A stretch of DNA of 64,000 nt from Chromatiaceae bacterium (lineage in GTDB: Bacteria > Pseudomonadota > Gammaproteobacteria > Chromatiales > Chromatiaceae), in NCBI GenBank assembly GCA_024235395.1, contig JACKMK010000002.1:744001-808000 (forward strand), in the 5' to 3' direction. Positions 1 through 8,965 of the stretch are shown in pieces. How positions within the stretch are numbered: the stretch's first letter is position 1; the number at the start of each line of letters is the position of its first letter. A model generated the notes under the pieces. The model had not been told where the DNA came from. It worked only from the letters and a program-made list of their open reading frames with translations, and did no database searches. Both the position numbers and the translations under genes were made by a program.

Positions 1-704
1 TGCGTGTCGCGTGGGGTCACGGCGATATCCAGGATGGTCTCCCAGCCCTGCGGATCGGTGGTCCTGAGGGGCGCCGCGTCGAAGAAGTCCCAGCCGATGT
101 AAGTGAGGCCGGCAGAGAACCATGCCACGCTGGCCGCACCGCCGGTCTGGTAGACGGTGTTGGCGGCCGCAACGCCGGTCAGACCGGAGGTGCCACTGAG
201 ATTCGGCAGGCTGGCCGGTCCACCGGCGAACGGGGTTGCCGCGGCGGCGGCGGTAATGCTGCTGCTCGACGCGGTCGAAAAATCGGTCTCGCCGAACGCG
301 GTGCCGAGCAGCGCGTTGACCATCGCGGCGCCGAATCCGTCGCCCGTGGTGTAGTAACTGCCCACAACGACGACCTGACCACCCGACGCCATGAAGCCGG
401 TGATCTCAGCAATCGCAGTCGCACTCAGTGCCGAGGAGAGGTCACCGTTCTCTTGTTCCGGGATCACCAATGCATCGGCGCCGCTCAACGCGGTACCGAA
501 GACGCCGTCCGCGGTGCCGGTGAAGGTGCTCACTGTGTGGCCGAGCGTGGTGCTCAACACGGCCTGGATGTTGTCGGACTCCTCGGCGACGAAACTGGCA
601 TCGTCAAACACCGCGACGGCGGCTGCACCGGCGCCCTGACTGGCGAACAGCGCCAGCGCCAACGAGGCGCCGCCAAAAAATTTCGAAAGGCCTGTTATTT
701 TCAT
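1..704 (-). CDS. Secreted protein of unknown function, C terminus outside window
   Basis: Read from the ATG at 704 the frame stays open to the window edge (234 codons), so the 3' end is missing. The N terminus is a clear signal peptide: MKITGLSKFF, a hydrophobic stretch and a cleavage region near AGAAA. The mature part alternates beta-type segments (VAVFDDASF, ADALVIPEQ, GGQVVVVGSY) in a way that recalls glutamine-amidotransferase/ThuA-like alpha/beta domains; this is only a resemblance. GGAG lies 8 nt before ATG 704. An in-frame ATG at 713 overlaps that site and is less likely. It is transcribed away from the molybdoenzyme pair, and no function can be assigned. Confidence 0.65.
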   Translation of the reverse strand, partial: MKITGLSKFFGGASLALALFASQGAGAAAVAVFDDASFVAEESDNIQAVLSTTLGHTVSTFTGTADGVFGTALSGADALVIPEQENGDLSSALSATAIAEITGFMASGGQVVVVGSYYTTGDGFGAAMVNALLGTAFGETDFSTASSSSITAAAAATPFAGGPASLPNLSGTSGLTGVAAANTVYQTGGAASVAWFSAGLTYIGWDFFDAAPLRTTDPQGWETILDIAVTPRDT

Positions 705-1109
705 TCGGATCATTCTCCAGTGTCTTGACGCCGGTTCGGCCCGGCGTCGATTCGTGAAACGACTTTGGGGCTTTACGCAAAAATAGTGCCGGATATGAAA
801 TTTCCTTATTCGACAGTGACCTAGGGTGCCGATCGGCGAGCCCCCGGGCAATTCGCGGTAAAGGTGTTAAATAATTCGACAAATCAGGAGCTTCCGTCTG
901 ATTCGTTACGTGACTAATTAGGAAATCCGATCCCAGGCTGGCACCCGGGGGGTGGCGCTTTGTCGACCGCCGCACCCAGGTGGATGCATGCCCCAACCGA
1001 CACTTTGGATGAGCGCCGCTCAGGGTGACACGTTTCGGCGCGGTGAAGACAGGGGGCGCTTACGGGCGGTAAGTGGCGAGCCGGGTGACAGGACGCCCAA
1101 CGACCGCCG
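705..1109. other. Non-coding stretch between secreted-protein gene and molybdoenzyme large subunit
   Basis: No convincing gene is seen here: the open frames lack ribosome sites and recognisable protein sequence. The stretch is more AT-rich than its surroundings between about 770 and 920, as expected of a promoter region for the leftward gene starting at 704. It holds a weak -24/-12 element (776-791), a single GTGACAC (1025-1031) and a small 5-bp hairpin (CTTAC/GTAAG, 1059-1073). Confidence 0.4.
776..791 (-). promoter_or_regulatory. Weak sigma-54-like -24/-12 element
   Basis: On the minus strand it reads CGGCACT-ATTT-TTGCG. GG and GC are separated by 10 nt, and 9 of 12 consensus positions match TGGCACG-N4-TTGCW. 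It lies about 70 nt before the start of the secreted protein gene. This is the weakest of the elements listed in this window and could be chance. Confidence 0.25.
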
Positions 1110-3350
1110 CTACGCGACCAGTTCGGCCTTGTCGACCGGCAGTCGGTAGAGGCGCCTGCCGGTCGCCGCGGCGATCGCGTTGATTACCGCCGGGGCGACC
1201 GGCGGCACGCCCGGTTCGCCGATCCCGGTCGGTGGCTCGGCCGATGGGACGATGTGGACCTCGACCTGCGGCATCTCGTCGATCCGGATCGGCGCATAGC
1301 CGTCGAAGTTGCCTTGTTCGACCCGGCCGTCGCGGAGCGTTATCGCACCGTGCAGGACCGCCGACAACGCGAAGCCCACGCCGCCCTCGACCTGCGCACG
1401 GACGTTGTCCGGGTTGATCGCGATACCGCAGTCGACGCCACAGACGATGCGCTCGACCTTGACGCTGCCGTCGGGCGCGACGCTGACCTCGGCGACCTGC
1501 GCAACAAAGCTGTTGAACGACTCGTGCACCGCGACACCGCGTCCGCGCCGCTCGCCTTTGCGGCCCGGTGGCAAGGCATTGCTCCAACCGGCCTTGTCTG
1601 CCGCCAACTGCAGTGCCGCCGCATGCCGGGGGTGGCCGTCGAGCAGCTGCAGGCGCCACTCCACCGGGTCCCGGCCGGCGATCGCGGCAACCTCGTCGAA
1701 GAATGCCTCGGTCGAAAACGCGGTATGCGACGAGCCCACGGAGCGCCACCACAACACCGGGATACCGATGTCCGCCGGTGAATGCAGATCGACCGCCAGG
1801 TTTGGGATCGCGTAGGGCAGGGTGGATGCGCCTTCGACCGAGACTGCGTCGATGCCGTCCTTCACCAGCATCTTTTCGAACGGTGAGCCGGTCACGATCG
1901 ATTGGCCGACCAGGCGATGCTGCCAGCCGACCAGTTGGCCTGCGCTGTCCAGCGCGGCCCGCAGCTTGTGATAGAACGCCGGTCGGTAGTAGCCACCGCG
2001 CATGTCGTCTTCGCGCATCCAGACCAGTTTGACCGGTGCGCGCCCGTCGATGGCCTTGACGATCTGCGCGGCCTCCAGCAGATAGTCAGAATCCTTGCAT
2101 GCCCGACGACCGAAGCTGCCGCCGGCGAACAGCGTATGAATGCCGACCTGCTCCGGCTGCAGGCCGAGTAGCGCCGCCACCGCGTGTTGGTCACCGGTAT
2201 GCAACTGCTCGCCGTTCCATATCTCGCAGCCCCCGTCGGTGAGCCGCATGACGCAGTTCATCGGCTCCATCGCGGCATGCGCGAGATAGGGAAACTCGAA
2301 CGCCGCCTCGACGGTCCGCGCCGCACCGGCGAAGGCCTGGTCGGGGTCGCCATCCATGCGGGCGCTGAGCCCCGGTTGCCCGGCAAGTTCGCGATAGCCC
2401 GCGACGATTTCGTCACTGCCGCGCTTAAAGGCGTGGCTGTCGTCCCACTCCACTTCCAGCGCATCGCGCCCCTTTTTTGCCGACCAGGTATCGTGGGCCA
2501 ATACCGCGACGCCTTGCGGGATCTGCACGACATCGACCACGCCGTTCACGGCCTTCGTCGCGGTAGCGTCGAAGGTCTTGACCTCGCCACCGAACCACGG
2601 GGGATGCGCGACCACGGCGACCAGCATGCCGGGCAGCTGCACGTCCTGGGTGAAAAGCGCACTGCCGTCGGTCTTGGCAGCGCTGTCGACGCGCGGCGCA
2701 GACTTGCCGATCAGCTGGAAGTCGCGCGGATCTTTCAGCCTGACGTCCTGCGGTACCGGCAGCGTGGCTGCCGCTTCCGCCAGCTCGCCGAAGGTCGCAG
2801 TGTTACCGGAGCCGGAATGCCGGACGACGCCCTTGTCGACCGTGATCTCATCGGCCGGCACCTGCCAACGGGCGGTCGCCGTGGCGACCAGCATCGCCCG
2901 TCCGGCCGCACCAGCCTTGCGCATCTGCTCCCAGGAATTCGCCATCGCGGTACTGCCGCCGGTGCCCTGTGCAGATCCCCAGAACAGATTGTTGTAACGG
3001 GTCGCATCCGCCGGGGCACTCTCGACCCGGACCTGTGCCCAGTCGGCGTCGAGCTCCTCGGCAAGCAGGGTCGCCAGCCCGGTGTAGGTACCCTGGCCCA
3101 TCTCCAGGTGCTTGGAGATCACGGTCACGGTGTTGTCGGCACCGATACGCAGAAAGGCGTTCGGTTCGAACAGCATCTCGCCGACCGCGCGGTCGCCGGC
3201 CTTCCCCGGGCCGGCCTCGGCGGCGGCCGTGGCGACGCCGGGCAGGCACAGGCCCAACGTCAGTCCCGCGCCGGCCTGGAGAAAATGTCGACGACTCAGG
3301 TTCGCAATGATGTGCCGGTCGATCGGGGTGGCGTCACTCGTGTCGGTCAT
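1110..3350 (-). CDS. Molybdopterin-dependent aldehyde/N-heterocycle oxidoreductase, large subunit (IorB-like)
   Basis: Large subunit of the xanthine-oxidase-type family, isoquinoline 1-oxidoreductase beta-subunit branch. These enzymes hydroxylate aldehydes or N-heterocycles at a Mo-cytosine-dinucleotide centre. The start at 3350 (MTDTSDATPI) follows GGGGACC and precedes a twin-arginine signal (LSRRHFLQAGAGLTLGLCL), so the folded protein is probably exported. Family blocks include GQGTYTGLATLLAEELDADW, GGSFGRRACKDSDYLLEA and GIGEPGVPPVAPAVINA (Glu active-site region). At 746 residues it has the usual length. It lies 11 nt downstream of its iron-sulfur subunit in one operon. The substrate cannot be read from the sequence; an aldehyde role in a C1 organism is inference. 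Confidence 0.9.
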   Translation of the reverse strand: MTDTSDATPIDRHIIANLSRRHFLQAGAGLTLGLCLPGVATAAAEAGPGKAGDRAVGEMLFEPNAFLRIGADNTVTVISKHLEMGQGTYTGLATLLAEELDADWAQVRVESAPADATRYNNLFWGSAQGTGGSTAMANSWEQMRKAGAAGRAMLVATATARWQVPADEITVDKGVVRHSGSGNTATFGELAEAAATLPVPQDVRLKDPRDFQLIGKSAPRVDSAAKTDGSALFTQDVQLPGMLVAVVAHPPWFGGEVKTFDATATKAVNGVVDVVQIPQGVAVLAHDTWSAKKGRDALEVEWDDSHAFKRGSDEIVAGYRELAGQPGLSARMDGDPDQAFAGAARTVEAAFEFPYLAHAAMEPMNCVMRLTDGGCEIWNGEQLHTGDQHAVAALLGLQPEQVGIHTLFAGGSFGRRACKDSDYLLEAAQIVKAIDGRAPVKLVWMREDDMRGGYYRPAFYHKLRAALDSAGQLVGWQHRLVGQSIVTGSPFEKMLVKDGIDAVSVEGASTLPYAIPNLAVDLHSPADIGIPVLWWRSVGSSHTAFSTEAFFDEVAAIAGRDPVEWRLQLLDGHPRHAAALQLAADKAGWSNALPPGRKGERRGRGVAVHESFNSFVAQVAEVSVAPDGSVKVERIVCGVDCGIAINPDNVRAQVEGGVGFALSAVLHGAITLRDGRVEQGNFDGYAPIRIDEMPQVEVHIVPSAEPPTGIGEPGVPPVAPAVINAIAAATGRRLYRLPVDKAELVA

Positions 3351-3361
3351 GGTGGTCCCCC

Positions 3362-3820
3362 TCAGGCCAGCGTCTTGGCCGCATCGTGGATCGCCGCGCG
3401 GATCCGCAGATAGGTGGCGCAGCGACAGATGTTCCCGTTCATCGCGCCATCGATGTCGGCGTTGCTCGGGCTGGGGTTGTGACTGAGCAGTGCAACCGCG
3501 CTCATGATCTGCCCCGACTGGCAGTAGCCACACTGCACGACGTCACGTTGACGCCAGGCCTGCTGCACCGCTCGACCGATCGGGTCGCGACCGACTGCCT
3601 CGATGGTGGTGATCTCGGCGTCGACTGCGGCCGATACCGGGAGCGAGCACGAACGCACCGCGGCACCGTCCAGATGAACCGTGCAGGCGCCGCACAGGCC
3701 GACGCCGCACCCGTACTTGGTGCCGGTCATCTGCAGCCTGTCCCGCAGCACCCAGAGCAGCGGCGTGTCGGGTTCGACATCGACCGAATGTGCCTGACCG
3801 TTGATGTTCAATTCGATCAT
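3362..3820 (-). CDS. [2Fe-2S] small subunit of molybdenum hydroxylase (IorA-like)
   Basis: A 152-residue iron-sulfur subunit that passes electrons from the Mo centre of the downstream large subunit. The N-terminal plant-ferredoxin-type cluster is visible as GCGVGLCGACTVHLDG plus a later Cys (RSCSLPV). The C-terminal helical domain carries the second cluster (QCGYCQSGQIM and NICRCATYLRIRAAI). Length and motif order are standard for IorA/CoxS-type proteins. It has no signal peptide, so it would be carried out with the Tat-signalled partner. It is the first gene of a two-gene unit. A separate electron acceptor, often a cytochrome, is not adjacent. Confidence 0.93.
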   Translation of the reverse strand: MIELNINGQAHSVDVEPDTPLLWVLRDRLQMTGTKYGCGVGLCGACTVHLDGAAVRSCSLPVSAAVDAEITTIEAVGRDPIGRAVQQAWRQRDVVQCGYCQSGQIMSAVALLSHNPSPSNADIDGAMNGNICRCATYLRIRAAIHDAAKTLA

Positions 3821-3972
3821 GAGACGGCTCCCGTGATGCGTGCGCGGTGACGTCGGGTCCGCGGTCGTCGACGCATGGACCTAGTCTGGACCATGCGATC
3901 GAGCGCCTGCTTATCCGGATTGCAGGGTTATTTGCTGCCGGGTCTCCGGCCAGGCGCCGTTGCGCACCGCGG

Positions 3973-4776
3973 TCAGCGAACCAGCTTGGTGGTGCCGAAC
4001 CAGCGCTTGCCCAGTTCCTCGATCCCCTTGGTCCCATGCATCCGGTCGAGGAAGTTCTCGGTCCAGTTGATGAACTGTGCATCGCCGGCAGGCAGGGCGA
4101 TGCCGATCGGTTCGTAGGTCAACAGCGAGAACACCGATACGAACCCGGCGTCCGGATGGCTTTTCAATGTCGACAGGCAGATCGGATAGTCGGTCAGCAG
4201 GCCATCGGCCGCATCGTCGGCGACCAATGCAGCGGCCTTGCCGTAGTCGTCGATGCCGAACAGGGTTGCCTTCGGAAACAGCTCGCGCGCGAAGTCCTCG
4301 CTAGTCGACCCGGCGAGCACCGCGAGCCGGGTTTCCGGCGAATTGAGATCATTCGATTCCTCGGCAGCGGCCAGGGCCTTGTTCTTGGTCACGATGCACT
4401 TGCCGGATACCAGGTAAGGTCCAACGAAGGCGACGCGCAGGTTGCGCTGTGCAGTGATCGTCATGTTGGAAATCACCACGTCGACCTGGCCTGTCTGGAG
4501 GGCAGGCAGCAGTTCGGTGAACGGCAGCACGCGGACTTCGAGCTTCACACCCATCAGGTCGGCCATCACCCGCGCCAGGTCCACATCGAAGCCGGTCGCC
4601 CTGCCGTTCGCGTCGACCAGGCTCATCGACGGCATATTGCCCGACGTGCCGAGTACCAATACACCCCGGTTCACGATGCGGTCGATCGCCGATGCATCCG
4701 CTGCCGACGGTTGGGAACATGCGATGACGAACAGGGCGAAGCAGGCCAACAGGCGCGCGAACGGGGTGCGATGCAT
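3973..4776 (-). CDS. Family 3 extracellular solute-binding protein (probable lipoprotein)
   Basis: A 267-residue periplasmic binding protein of the amino-acid/MoxJ-like SBP_bac_3 family. The start MHRTPFARLLACF at 4776 has GAGGG upstream. A signal sequence ends in VIACSQ, which fits a lipobox. Typical family segments are GVLVLGTSGNMPSMSLVDANG, GFDVDLARVMAD, QTGQVDVVISNMTIT and ADGLLTDYPIC. No permease or ATPase is adjacent. It could be an orphan receptor or a quinoprotein-associated binding protein like the one at 34506-35366, although the two share little visible sequence. The ligand is unknown. Confidence 0.8.
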   Translation of the reverse strand: MHRTPFARLLACFALFVIACSQPSAADASAIDRIVNRGVLVLGTSGNMPSMSLVDANGRATGFDVDLARVMADLMGVKLEVRVLPFTELLPALQTGQVDVVISNMTITAQRNLRVAFVGPYLVSGKCIVTKNKALAAAEESNDLNSPETRLAVLAGSTSEDFARELFPKATLFGIDDYGKAAALVADDAADGLLTDYPICLSTLKSHPDAGFVSVFSLLTYEPIGIALPAGDAQFINWTENFLDRMHGTKGIEELGKRWFGTTKLVR

Positions 4777-4986
4777 CGGGATACCCTCTGGTAGTCCAAA
4801 ACAATGGGGGTGAGTGACCTGCGAACTTAGCAGATGAGGCCGCCGCGTCAAACCGGAAAGCGGTGCTGCGTCGCGCGACGCCGGCGGACAGCCCGAAGGG
4901 ATCCTCCGGTGTCGGTTAGACTGTGATGAAGCATATCCACCTGATCGTGGATGCATCGTCTACACGCGTCTCCGGAGGTCGCCGTG

Positions 4987-5319
4987 GTGAAGGACAACAG
5001 TCTGAATAGGGTGCTGGGTCTCGGCATTGTGCTCGCCGCATTGGCGGGCGGATGGATGCCGTTGGGTTTCGCCGACGAGGGCGTGGCGCAGGCACAGCTC
5101 GATGCCGCCTGCGAGGCGGCCCGCGAACGCCGACTGGCCCCTGAACGTGAACGCTACATCGAGGAGTGCGTCGTCACTGGACAGCGGCCCGACCGGTCGG
5201 CCTGTGAGCGCTTCTACGCCGACTACGGCGCACAGTCCGGCCACCGCGCGCCGCTGTATTACGACCTGCCGGAATGTGTGAAGGCGTTCGAGTATCGCCG
5301 CAGCCACTCCTCGCGATGA
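4987..5319 (+). CDS. Small secreted cysteine-containing protein, unknown
   Basis: About 110 residues. GGAGG at 4974-4978 points to a GTG start at 4987 (8-nt spacing) or 4984; an ATG at 4951 lies before this site and is less likely. A signal peptide (NRVLGLGIVLAALAGGWM, then PLGFA) is followed by a charged mature part with four cysteines (AACEAARERR, EECVVTG, RSACERFY, LPECVKAF), perhaps in disulfides. I do not recognise the family. It diverges from the solute-binding gene and converges with the patatin gene. Confidence 0.6.
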   Translation: MKDNSLNRVLGLGIVLAALAGGWMPLGFADEGVAQAQLDAACEAARERRLAPERERYIEECVVTGQRPDRSACERFYADYGAQSGHRAPLYYDLPECVKAFEYRRSHSSR

Positions 5320-5368
5320 TCTGCTCTCCCGGCCAAGCGTCGCTTCGGCTTCCCGTTTCGTCTGACCC

Positions 5369-7621
5369 TCAGGGGTTGCCGAGCAGCAGATAGACAGCAC
5401 TGGGATTGTCGTCGGCAAAGGTGCGTCCGAACGCCAGGTAGGCGGGACCGAGGAAGGTATCGGCACCGATGAACAGGCTGGCCGACGGGCGGGTCTTGTT
5501 TCCGGCGGTGATGTCGGCGCCGATGGCGCCACTGGTGGCCTCGATCGATCCGCCCAGATAGACACCGCGTCCGAGTGGCGCCGGCAGGCTGGCGATCTTG
5601 TAGGTGTAGACCGCGCGGGCAAGCGCAATGTCGCTGCCGACCAGTTCGTCCATGCGGTAACCGGAGCCGCGCAGAAAGCCGCCGAGCAGGAAGGGGTCGT
5701 AGATCGGTACCTCGTCGATGAGGCTGGTGCCGTAGTAGCCCGCCAACTGCAATGCGTGGTTGTCGACCGTCACTGCACCGACCAGCAGCAGTTCGGTCTT
5801 GTTGTATTCGTCGTCCGAACCCCAGCCCTGCACGGTACCGTAGGTGCGCAATTGTGCGAGCACGCCGTTGCGCGCAAAGCCCGGGCTGTCTATCTGGTCG
5901 AACACCAGGCTGACGCTGTAACCGGCCTGGTTCAGGTCGTGGTCCGGGAAGATTGGCAACAGGCCGAAATCCGCGTCGGCCTCCAGCGCGCCCGCAAAGA
6001 CGCCCGCGCGCAACTCGCCGTATTTGTTCTGTACGCCGAAATCCAGGTGGGCGCGCGCGGTGCTGACGCGGTATTCGCCTATCCGGCTGCCGTTGATGAA
6101 CAGCACCACCGGCTCGTCCTGTAGTTCGATCCAGGGCGCGACGAAGGCACCGGCTGTCACCGAGATCGGCTGATAGAACTCGCTGGTGAGGCGTTGGACA
6201 TGCCCGATCTGCAGATCGTTGCGCCACTCTGCACCGAGGCTGTTGATCCAGGTGCTGCGGTGGCTGAGGCTGGCATTGAACCGGGTCTGCTCCGAATCGG
6301 AGGCCAGGCCGAGACCGAATTTCACGTAGTTCGGCCCCCATGACTTCTCGACACCCTGGACTTCGACGGTGCGTGTGCCCTGGCGGTCGATTATCGTGTA
6401 GTCCATGCGTTCGAAATCGCCGCGCCCATAGACCTGCTCGAGCCGGGTATCGAGGTTCTGCAGGCTGAAATCGGTCTCCGGCCGCCGACGCAGATCGATC
6501 CCGGGCACTTCGGCCAGTTCGCGCTCGATCACCGCCGGGTTCACCCGGCCACCACGGGTCGCGACGCGCACCTCGCGGACCGGCGGCACCTGCGGGAGGC
6601 GTGCCGCCACGGTCTGCCGCCAGGCCAGGTACTCGGTCTCCGACACCGCGTACCGACGCAGCTGGTCGGCCACTGCGCGGGCCGCTGCCTCGCCCTTCTC
6701 GACCAGCGGCATCGCCTCTGCAAACTGGGTCGAGCCGAAATCGCCGAGTTCCGGCTGGATCAGGATGTCGCCGGGATGCAGTGCGGCCAGCGAATGCCGC
6801 ACGTTCTGTTCCATCATCACGTTGATCATCTGCAGCGAGATCCCGAATGCCGAATTCAACGCATCGCGCGGCAACAGGCCGCTACCGACATTGACCGCAA
6901 TCACGACGTCGGCGCAGGCCTCGCGCGCGGCATCGATCGGCAGGTTCTGCAACAGACCGCCGTCGACATACAGGACACCGTCGATCGTGACCGGGGCGAT
7001 CGCGCCGGGCACCGACATGCTGGCACGCATCGCCTTGACCAGATCGCCGCGGCTGAACTCCTTGATCGTGCCCTGTTCGATGTCGGTGGCGATCGCCCGG
7101 TAGGGGATCGGCAGCTGGTCGAAATCCTGGTCCGGGAAGTTTCCGGCCCGTTCGACCAGTTCGCGCAGCAGGAATTCGACCTTGTAACCGCCGGTTGATC
7201 CTGGCGGCGCCAGCAGACTGTTGCCGCGCTGGCCCAGTTCGAACCGAAACAGGTTTTCGTGGTCGTCGCGTTTCGCGCGATAGGGTTTTTCCGTTCGCGG
7301 TGGGTCGTCGGTGAACAGCTCGTCCCAGTCGATCTCGGCCAGCCGGGCCTGGATCTCGTCGACCGGGACGCCCGCGGCGTAGACGCCGCCGACCAGTGAA
7401 CCCATGCTGGTTCCGGCGACGCACGAGATCGGGATGCGCATCTCGTCCAGCACCTTCAACACGCCGATGTGTGCGACACCGCGCGCGCCGCCCCCACCCA
7501 ATACCAGCCCGATGCGCGGACGCGTCTGTTCTGTGATGCCGGGCGCTGGCCACAGCGCGGCCCCGAGCGCCGACAGGGCAAGGACGAGCGGCGCTATGCC
7601 GGAACGACGACAGCGAAGCAT
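5369..7621 (-). CDS. Patatin-like phospholipase with outer-membrane barrel (PlpD-type, type Vd)
   Basis: A 750-residue exported protein. After a signal peptide comes a patatin domain: oxyanion loop LGGGGARGVAHIGVLKVLDE at about 41-60, nucleophile elbow GTSMG with Ser at about 72, and catalytic Asp in YVDGGLLQNLP near 218. A POTRA-like segment follows (RVNPAVIERELAEVPGIDLRR), then a C-terminal BamA/Omp85-like barrel rich in alternating aromatic strands and ending AVYLLLGNP. This order matches PlpD-type (T5dSS) lipases, in which the barrel anchors or secretes the lipase. It stands alone between small genes. A membrane-lipid hydrolase role follows from the family; its physiological target is unknown. 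Confidence 0.9.
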   Translation of the reverse strand: MLRCRRSGIAPLVLALSALGAALWPAPGITEQTRPRIGLVLGGGGARGVAHIGVLKVLDEMRIPISCVAGTSMGSLVGGVYAAGVPVDEIQARLAEIDWDELFTDDPPRTEKPYRAKRDDHENLFRFELGQRGNSLLAPPGSTGGYKVEFLLRELVERAGNFPDQDFDQLPIPYRAIATDIEQGTIKEFSRGDLVKAMRASMSVPGAIAPVTIDGVLYVDGGLLQNLPIDAAREACADVVIAVNVGSGLLPRDALNSAFGISLQMINVMMEQNVRHSLAALHPGDILIQPELGDFGSTQFAEAMPLVEKGEAAARAVADQLRRYAVSETEYLAWRQTVAARLPQVPPVREVRVATRGGRVNPAVIERELAEVPGIDLRRRPETDFSLQNLDTRLEQVYGRGDFERMDYTIIDRQGTRTVEVQGVEKSWGPNYVKFGLGLASDSEQTRFNASLSHRSTWINSLGAEWRNDLQIGHVQRLTSEFYQPISVTAGAFVAPWIELQDEPVVLFINGSRIGEYRVSTARAHLDFGVQNKYGELRAGVFAGALEADADFGLLPIFPDHDLNQAGYSVSLVFDQIDSPGFARNGVLAQLRTYGTVQGWGSDDEYNKTELLLVGAVTVDNHALQLAGYYGTSLIDEVPIYDPFLLGGFLRGSGYRMDELVGSDIALARAVYTYKIASLPAPLGRGVYLGGSIEATSGAIGADITAGNKTRPSASLFIGADTFLGPAYLAFGRTFADDNPSAVYLLLGNP

Positions 7622-7726
7622 AGAGTCATCTCAAGGGGCGGTACCGGGCGCGATGGCCGGCGACAGGTTAACCCGGACACCATGGCCGGTTCCAGGACGG
7701 CGCCGCCCGCTTGGCGGGTCGATTGT

Positions 7727-7742
7727 TGGCACGGGCAGTGCA
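7727..7742 (+). promoter_or_regulatory. Sigma-54-like -24/-12 promoter for nasT
   Basis: Reads TGGCACG-GGCA-GTGCA, matching 11 of 12 consensus positions with GG and GC exactly 10 nt apart. The predicted start near 7753 would leave a leader of about 160 nt before nasT. Sigma-54 control of nitrate regulators through NtrC is known in other proteobacteria. No obvious NtrC site was found just upstream. Confidence 0.55.
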
Positions 7743-7915
7743 AACAAAATCGCTGAGTCCCTGTTTGATGCCGTCCCGTTCGCCGTTCGTATGCATACGG
7801 GGTCGCTACAGAATGACCGGCGAGTTCGCTAAGATGCGCGGCCCGCCGAATCCCCCAGAGTGGCAGCCGGCGCCATCCACGCCCTGGATGAGCCGGTGTG
7901 CAGTTGTGTGCAGTG

Positions 7916-8518
7916 ATGATGGATAGCGCCAAGACGCCAAGACAGATACGCGTGCTGTTGGTCGACGACAGCACGGAACGCCGCGAGTCGGTCGAGCGCT
8001 CGCTGGCCGAGGTCGGCTGCAACGTGGTCGGTTTCGCGTGCGGACTGGACAACCTGGTGCAGCGGGTCAACGCGGCGAATCCCGATGTCGTGATCATGGA
8101 TATCGAATCGCCCAGCCGGGACATGCTCGACAGCCTGAGATCGGTGCAGGCGAGCGCCCCGCGGCCGATCGTCATGTTCACCCAGGACGATGACGGCGAG
8201 ACGATCACGCGCGCGACGCGTGCCGGCGTGAGCGCCTACGTGGTGGACGGCATCAGCCAGAAGCGCGTGCGGCCCATCGTCGATGCAGCAATCGAGCGTT
8301 TTCTGCAGTTCCGCGAGCTGACCGAGGAACTGGTAAAGACCCGGGCGCAGCTTTCCGAACGCAAGGTCGTGGACCAGGCCAAGGGCATCCTGATGAAACA
8401 GCGTGGCATGAGCGAGGAAGAGGCCTACAAGGCGATGCGCAACCTCGCGATGAACAAGAACAAACGCCTGGTCGACATCGCCGAGGGCATCGTCGCTGCG
8501 GCAAGCCTGTTGATCTGA
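7916..8518 (+). CDS. nasT: ANTAR-domain response regulator, nitrate assimilation antiterminator NasT
   Basis: About 200 residues: an N-terminal receiver-like domain (IRVLLVDDSTERRESVERSL, with phosphoacceptor-type Asp in VVIMDIESP) and a C-terminal ANTAR RNA-binding domain (VVDQAKGILMKQRGMSEEEAYKAMRNLAM). NasT proteins bind tandem hairpins in leader RNA and prevent termination upstream of nitrate/nitrite assimilation genes. The match is strengthened by such a leader just downstream (8825-8965). The usual partner NasS, a nitrate-sensing NrtA-like protein that sequesters NasT, is not encoded next to it. The start is taken at ATG 7916; ATG 7919 and GTG 7898 are alternatives and none has a good ribosome site. 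Confidence 0.92.
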   Translation: MMDSAKTPRQIRVLLVDDSTERRESVERSLAEVGCNVVGFACGLDNLVQRVNAANPDVVIMDIESPSRDMLDSLRSVQASAPRPIVMFTQDDDGETITRATRAGVSAYVVDGISQKRVRPIVDAAIERFLQFRELTEELVKTRAQLSERKVVDQAKGILMKQRGMSEEEAYKAMRNLAMNKNKRLVDIAEGIVAAASLLI

Positions 8519-8622
8519 CACGGGCCGGGCGCGCCCATCGCCGCGGCGCGCCGTCGGTGCATCGACCCCCTGCGATGCATTGCACCAAGTTGTGCTGCCA
8601 GCGCCACCGTTCGTGGTTGTTC

Positions 8623-8639
8623 CGCACGGCTTTGGTGCA
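8623..8639. promoter_or_regulatory. NtrC-type enhancer site
   Basis: GCAC-N7-GTGC (8624-8638, with flanking A) matches the NtrC dyad TGCACC-N5-GGTGCA well, especially the TTTGGTGCA right half. A related but one-base-short dyad, GCAC-N6-GTGC, lies at 8582-8595. Both are roughly 160-220 nt upstream of the perfect -24/-12 element, a plausible enhancer distance. Confidence 0.55.
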
Positions 8640-8798
8640 GCGCGTCAGCGTTTTCCGGACGCCGCCGGGCCCTGGTCGACATGGCCAGGCGACCGGTCTG
8701 CGACACGGCGACACCCCCGCCAAGGCCCTGAATCGACGGCAATTGCAGCGGTACAGGTAGGGATTCCGGCGTTCCCGCACGGGCGGCAGATGTCGAGA

Positions 8799-8814
8799 TG
8801 GCACGCCGCTTGCT
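8799..8814 (+). promoter_or_regulatory. Sigma-54 promoter of nrtABC-nirBD-nasA operon
   Basis: TGGCACG-CCGC-TTGCT matches the -24/-12 consensus at all 12 specified positions with the correct 10-nt GG-GC spacing. The predicted start is around 8825, exactly where the first leader hairpin begins, so the RNA-binding motif would sit at the very 5' end of the transcript. Confidence 0.8.
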
Positions 8815-8824
8815 CTACCTGTCT

Positions 8825-8874
8825 GCAAACGAGCGATGTTTGCTGACCGGTGAACCCAACGGCGGGCCCCACCG
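8825..8874 (+). promoter_or_regulatory. Tandem-hairpin ANTAR (NasT) target in leader RNA
   Basis: The first hairpin pairs GCAAAC (8825-8830) with GTTTGC (8838-8843) around the loop GAGCGAT, which contains AGCGAT. The second pairs CGGTG/CACCG and CCC/GGG around the hexaloop AACGGC (8858-8863). A at loop position 1 and G at position 4 are the conserved features of ANTAR target hexaloops, and the two hairpins are only 4 nt apart. A further 6-bp stem (GCGGCC/GGCCGC, 8889-8906) follows. NasT binding here should stop the downstream terminator from forming. Confidence 0.7.
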
Positions 8875-8915
8875 AAAACATGCTCCGGCGGCCGACGTGG
8901 GCCGCACCAGACAAC

Positions 8916-8965
8916 GGCGTCTCGTCACAGCTACCTCGGTAGCTGCGACGGAACGCCTTTTTTTT
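8916..8965 (+). terminator. Leader intrinsic terminator before nrtA
   Basis: A long stem (GGCGT...ACGCC outside, CAGCTAC/GTAGCTG inside; about 19 pairs with two mismatches) is followed at once by eight T residues (8958-8965). It lies 30 nt before the nrtA start, so transcription would stop here unless relieved. This is the expected attenuator for NasT control. Confidence 0.85.

Noticed and set aside
604..996. Leftward open frame of 130 codons overlapping the start of the secreted-protein gene
   Set aside because: It lacks a ribosome site and family-like sequence, and it overlaps a better frame with a clear signal peptide.
2184..3413. Rightward open frame of 409 codons inside the molybdoenzyme large-subunit gene
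   Set aside because: It is antisense to a gene with many conserved family motifs. Long antisense frames are expected in such GC-rich DNA.
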